From: CAMEON01 sp963643175
GTDB taxonomy: Bacteria; Bacillota; Clostridia; Oscillospirales; CAG-272
NCBI GenBank assembly: GCA_963643175.1
Contig: CAVIJF010000001.1
Span: 196,510-260,509, forward strand
Length of the DNA: 64,000 nt
Direction: 5' to 3'
Shown here: piece by piece, positions 62,727-64,000 of the stretch
Position numbering within the stretch: the first letter of the stretch is position 1
Layout: each line of letters begins with the position of its first letter
The notes under the pieces: model-generated
The model's database searches: none
Told to the model about the DNA's origin: nothing
The model's input: the letters and a program-made list of their open reading frames with translations, nothing else
Translations under genes and position numbers: made by a program

Positions 62727-63468
62727 GGCGTATCTCCTTTCCCTGTGCTACGGCACAGCCCGCCGTCACATGGAGCAGTCCGGGCAGGACTTCCTCCCGG
62801 CTACCGTCCGCCGTTACGCGACCGCCGGACAGCACAATCACGCGGTCGGCAATATCCAGAATGCGCTCCTGATGCGAGATAATCAAGATTGTGCCGTGTG
62901 TCTGCTCATACATATTCCGGAACACGCCGATGAGATTCTGGAAGCTCCACAGATCGATACCCGCCTCCGGCTCGTCAAAGACCGAAAACTTTGTGCCGCG
63001 CGCCAGAATCATGGCAATCTCAATGCGCTTCAACTCTCCGCCGGACAGCGACGCATTGACTTCGCGGTTCACATACTCCTTCGCGCACAGCCCCACCTCC
63101 GAGAGGTAATCGCAGACCTGCCCCATGGACAGCGGCTTTCCTGCGGCAAGGGTCAGCAGGTCGCGCACGGTCAGCCCCTTGAAGCGAACCGGCTGCTGAA
63201 AGGCATAGCTGATGCCCGCGCGTGCCCGATCGGTAACGGACATATCCGTGATATCCTGCCCATCCAGCAGAATGCGCCCCTCTGCGGGGCGGATAATGCC
63301 CGCAATCAAGCGTGCCAGTGTGGATTTTCCGCTTCCGTTCGGACCGGTGATTGCCACAAAGCGTTCCTGTACGGTGAGATTGACGTCGGACAGGATTTCG
63401 GTTTCCTTCCCGTCTCCGGCGGGGGCGGAATCCTTGACCCGATACGTAATGTGTGATAGTGTCAGCAT
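62719..63468 (-). CDS. sufC: Fe-S cluster assembly ATPase SufC
   Basis: The ABC-type ATPase of the Fe-S assembly complex. The 249-residue protein has Walker A GPNGSGKST, Q-loop AFQQPVRFKGL, signature LSGGELKRIEIAM, Walker B FSVFDEPEAGID and ISHQE. The start at 63468 (MLTLSH) is set by AAGGA upstream; a longer frame reaches across the promoter. Promoter 63580-63608 and a repeat-like leader lie upstream. Confidence 0.93.
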   Translation of the reverse strand: MLTLSHITYRVKDSAPAGDGKETEILSDVNLTVQERFVAITGPNGSGKSTLARLIAGIIRPAEGRILLDGQDITDMSVTDRARAGISYAFQQPVRFKGLTVRDLLTLAAGKPLSMGQVCDYLSEVGLCAKEYVNREVNASLSGGELKRIEIAMILARGTKFSVFDEPEAGIDLWSFQNLIGVFRNMYEQTHGTILIISHQERILDIADRVIVLSGGRVTADGSREEVLPGLLHVTAGCAVAQGKEIRHG

Positions 63469-63487
63469 GACATTTCCTTCCTTCCGG

Positions 63488-63540
63488 GGAGACGCTGACT
63501 GGCAGGCTTTCCGTGCCGATACCGGGTCAGCGCTTCCCTG
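63488..63540. repeat. Leader palindromes, copy E of the short repeat family
   Basis: GACGCTGAC near 63491 and GTCAGCGCTTCC near 63526 are complementary over about eight bases and resemble copies C and D. The region lies between the sufC promoter and its ribosome binding site. Confidence 0.45.
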
Positions 63541-63579
63541 AACATTGCGGAACCGCACGGGGCGGCTCCCTACCCGTAT

Positions 63580-63608
63580 AATATACCACAGTTTGCCGAT
63601 TTTTTCAA
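63580..63608 (-). promoter_or_regulatory. Promoter of the sufCB operon
   Basis: TTGAAA (63603-63608, minus strand) and TATATT (63580-63585), spacer 17, with TGTGG extended -10. Confidence 0.75.
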
Positions 63609-63861
63609 CGGGTTTTCCGCTTTTTTCTTGGGACAAGAGCAGTTGACTTTTGGGGATAAGGATACCGGGGGCGTCGCCCTACGCGGCAGTGCAACACGCC
63701 CGGTATGCAGTGTCGCCTCTGGCACAGATGCAGGGTTGCAAGGGACGAAGCCCCTTGCATAAGACAACCTTGAACCTCCTGCTTCCCGTTGGAAAGGGGC
63801 ACCGTGGAATGGTGTGCTATACTATAAGTAGAGTCGACAATCCCCTAAGAATCTGATATAA
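63609..63861. other. Gene-free stretch next to the insertion sequence
   Basis: No supported gene. It contains a hairpin GCAAGGG (63738-63744) with CCCCTTGC (63751-63758), close to the one at 17793-17816, and a TATACT-like sequence at 63818 without a matched -35. Confidence 0.5.
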
Positions 63862-63889
63862 GGGCACCTCTAAAAATTCTGCCCATATC

Positions 63890-63918
63890 TTGCAATTTTC
63901 CGCAAGATACGGTATAAT
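63890..63918 (+). promoter_or_regulatory. Promoter of the transposase gene with overlapping palindrome
   Basis: TTGCAA (63890-63895) and TATAAT (63913-63918), spacer 17. ATCTTGC (63887-63893) and GCAAGAT (63902-63908) form an inverted repeat over the -35 region, which could be an operator for the transposase. Confidence 0.65.
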
Positions 63919-63951
63919 AGAGAAAGCCAAGAAAGGGCGGGAAAGAAAGAC

Positions 63952-64000
63952 ATGAAACAAATCAACCTGTTTGCGGAAGAAACCCAACTTGAAAGACTAA
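63952..64000 (+). CDS. Transposase, N-terminal fragment (IS5-like), runs off the window
   Basis: The visible 16 residues MKQINLFAEETQLERL match the opening style of IS5-family transposases of Firmicutes (MKQ.xLFxxE.xLxxL). A GGGCGGGAAAG stretch and the promoter precede it. The rest is outside the window, so family assignment rests on a short segment plus the end repeat. Confidence 0.5.
   Translation, partial: MKQINLFAEETQLERL

Larger units (their letters stand above)
63862..64000 (+). mobile_element. Left end of an insertion sequence (IS5-type), cut by window edge
   Basis: A probable left inverted repeat, GGGCACCTCTAAAAATT, begins at 63862. It is followed by the promoter 63890-63918 and a transposase-like start. 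The right end and target duplication lie outside the window, so the boundary is inferred. Confidence 0.5.

Noticed and set aside
63605..63856. Small open frames near the right edge
   Set aside because: They overlap repeats and promoter-like sequence in several frames, with no ribosome binding sites or recognisable proteins.
1..64000. CRISPR arrays, tRNA or rRNA genes, prophage genes
   Set aside because: No regularly spaced direct repeats, no T-arm GTTCGAATC-type sequence with a matching acceptor stem, and no phage structural genes were seen.

Overview
This window looks like a moderately high-GC (by eye near 60%) low-redundancy Gram-positive genome from the Clostridia, most likely an Oscillospirales/Ruminococcaceae-type gut or rumen anaerobe. 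The reasons are the AddAB exonuclease, a PolC-type polymerase, the Firmicutes operon order pyrH-frr-uppS-cdsA-dxr-rseP-ispG-polC, an oxygen-independent NrdD/NrdG ribonucleotide reductase, a YlmC/YmxH-type sporulation protein, a two-gene SufC/SufB iron-sulfur system, and strong GGAGG-type ribosome binding sites. Twelve vegetative promoters can be read directly, all with a 17-bp spacer and mostly with a TGN extended -10. A run of ten Ns at 30456-30465 shows that the sequence is a scaffold, probably a draft or metagenome assembly. No tRNA, rRNA or CRISPR array was seen.

Layout. 1-6.8 kb, plus strand: nadE and ksgA (ATGA overlap), then a rhamnosidase (GH78) and a Gfo/Idh/MocA dehydrogenase. 6.9-15.9 kb, minus: a parvulin-type PPIase, a QueG-like iron-sulfur protein, addB, addA. 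16-17.5 kb, minus: an exported surface protein. 17.9-21.1 kb, plus: a complete zinc-uptake operon (Fur/Zur-type regulator, ZnuA, ZnuC, ZnuB) with a Fur-like operator. 21.2-25.4 kb, plus: membrane protein, ribbon-helix-helix-like peptide, metallophosphoesterase, GH106-like glycosidase. 25.4-31 kb, minus: a Clp AAA+ unfoldase whose N-domain is replaced by a McsA-like zinc ribbon, tightly followed by a full-length P-type ATPase homologue that has lost every catalytic motif, then YlmC/YmxH. 31.4-32.3 kb, plus: a membrane protein.

32.4-48.4 kb, minus: the long housekeeping operon from pyrH to polC, followed at short spacing by a DUF1643-type protein, a very large lipoprotein with a GH42-like region, and an EEP-family phosphatase/nuclease. 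48.4-52.6 kb, minus: a beta-propeller glycosidase-like protein, a decayed sporulation sigma factor (sigG-like), nagB and a DUF1385 (YqhQ-like) membrane protein. 52.8-56.3 kb, plus: SPFH/zinc-ribbon (YdjI-like), zinc-ribbon/membrane (YdjG-like) and TPM-domain (YdjH-like) proteins, which form a membrane-stress cluster without PspA. 56.3-63.5 kb, minus: sugar isomerase-like TIM barrel, nrdD (fused to a thioredoxin-like domain and preceded by two NrdR-like boxes), nrdG, a metallophosphoesterase, sufB and sufC. The right edge enters an insertion sequence (IS5-type transposase start).

The most unusual parts are the zinc-ribbon Clp plus pseudo-P-type-ATPase pair, the sigG relic, and a family of short palindromes that recur in leaders and intergenic spaces.
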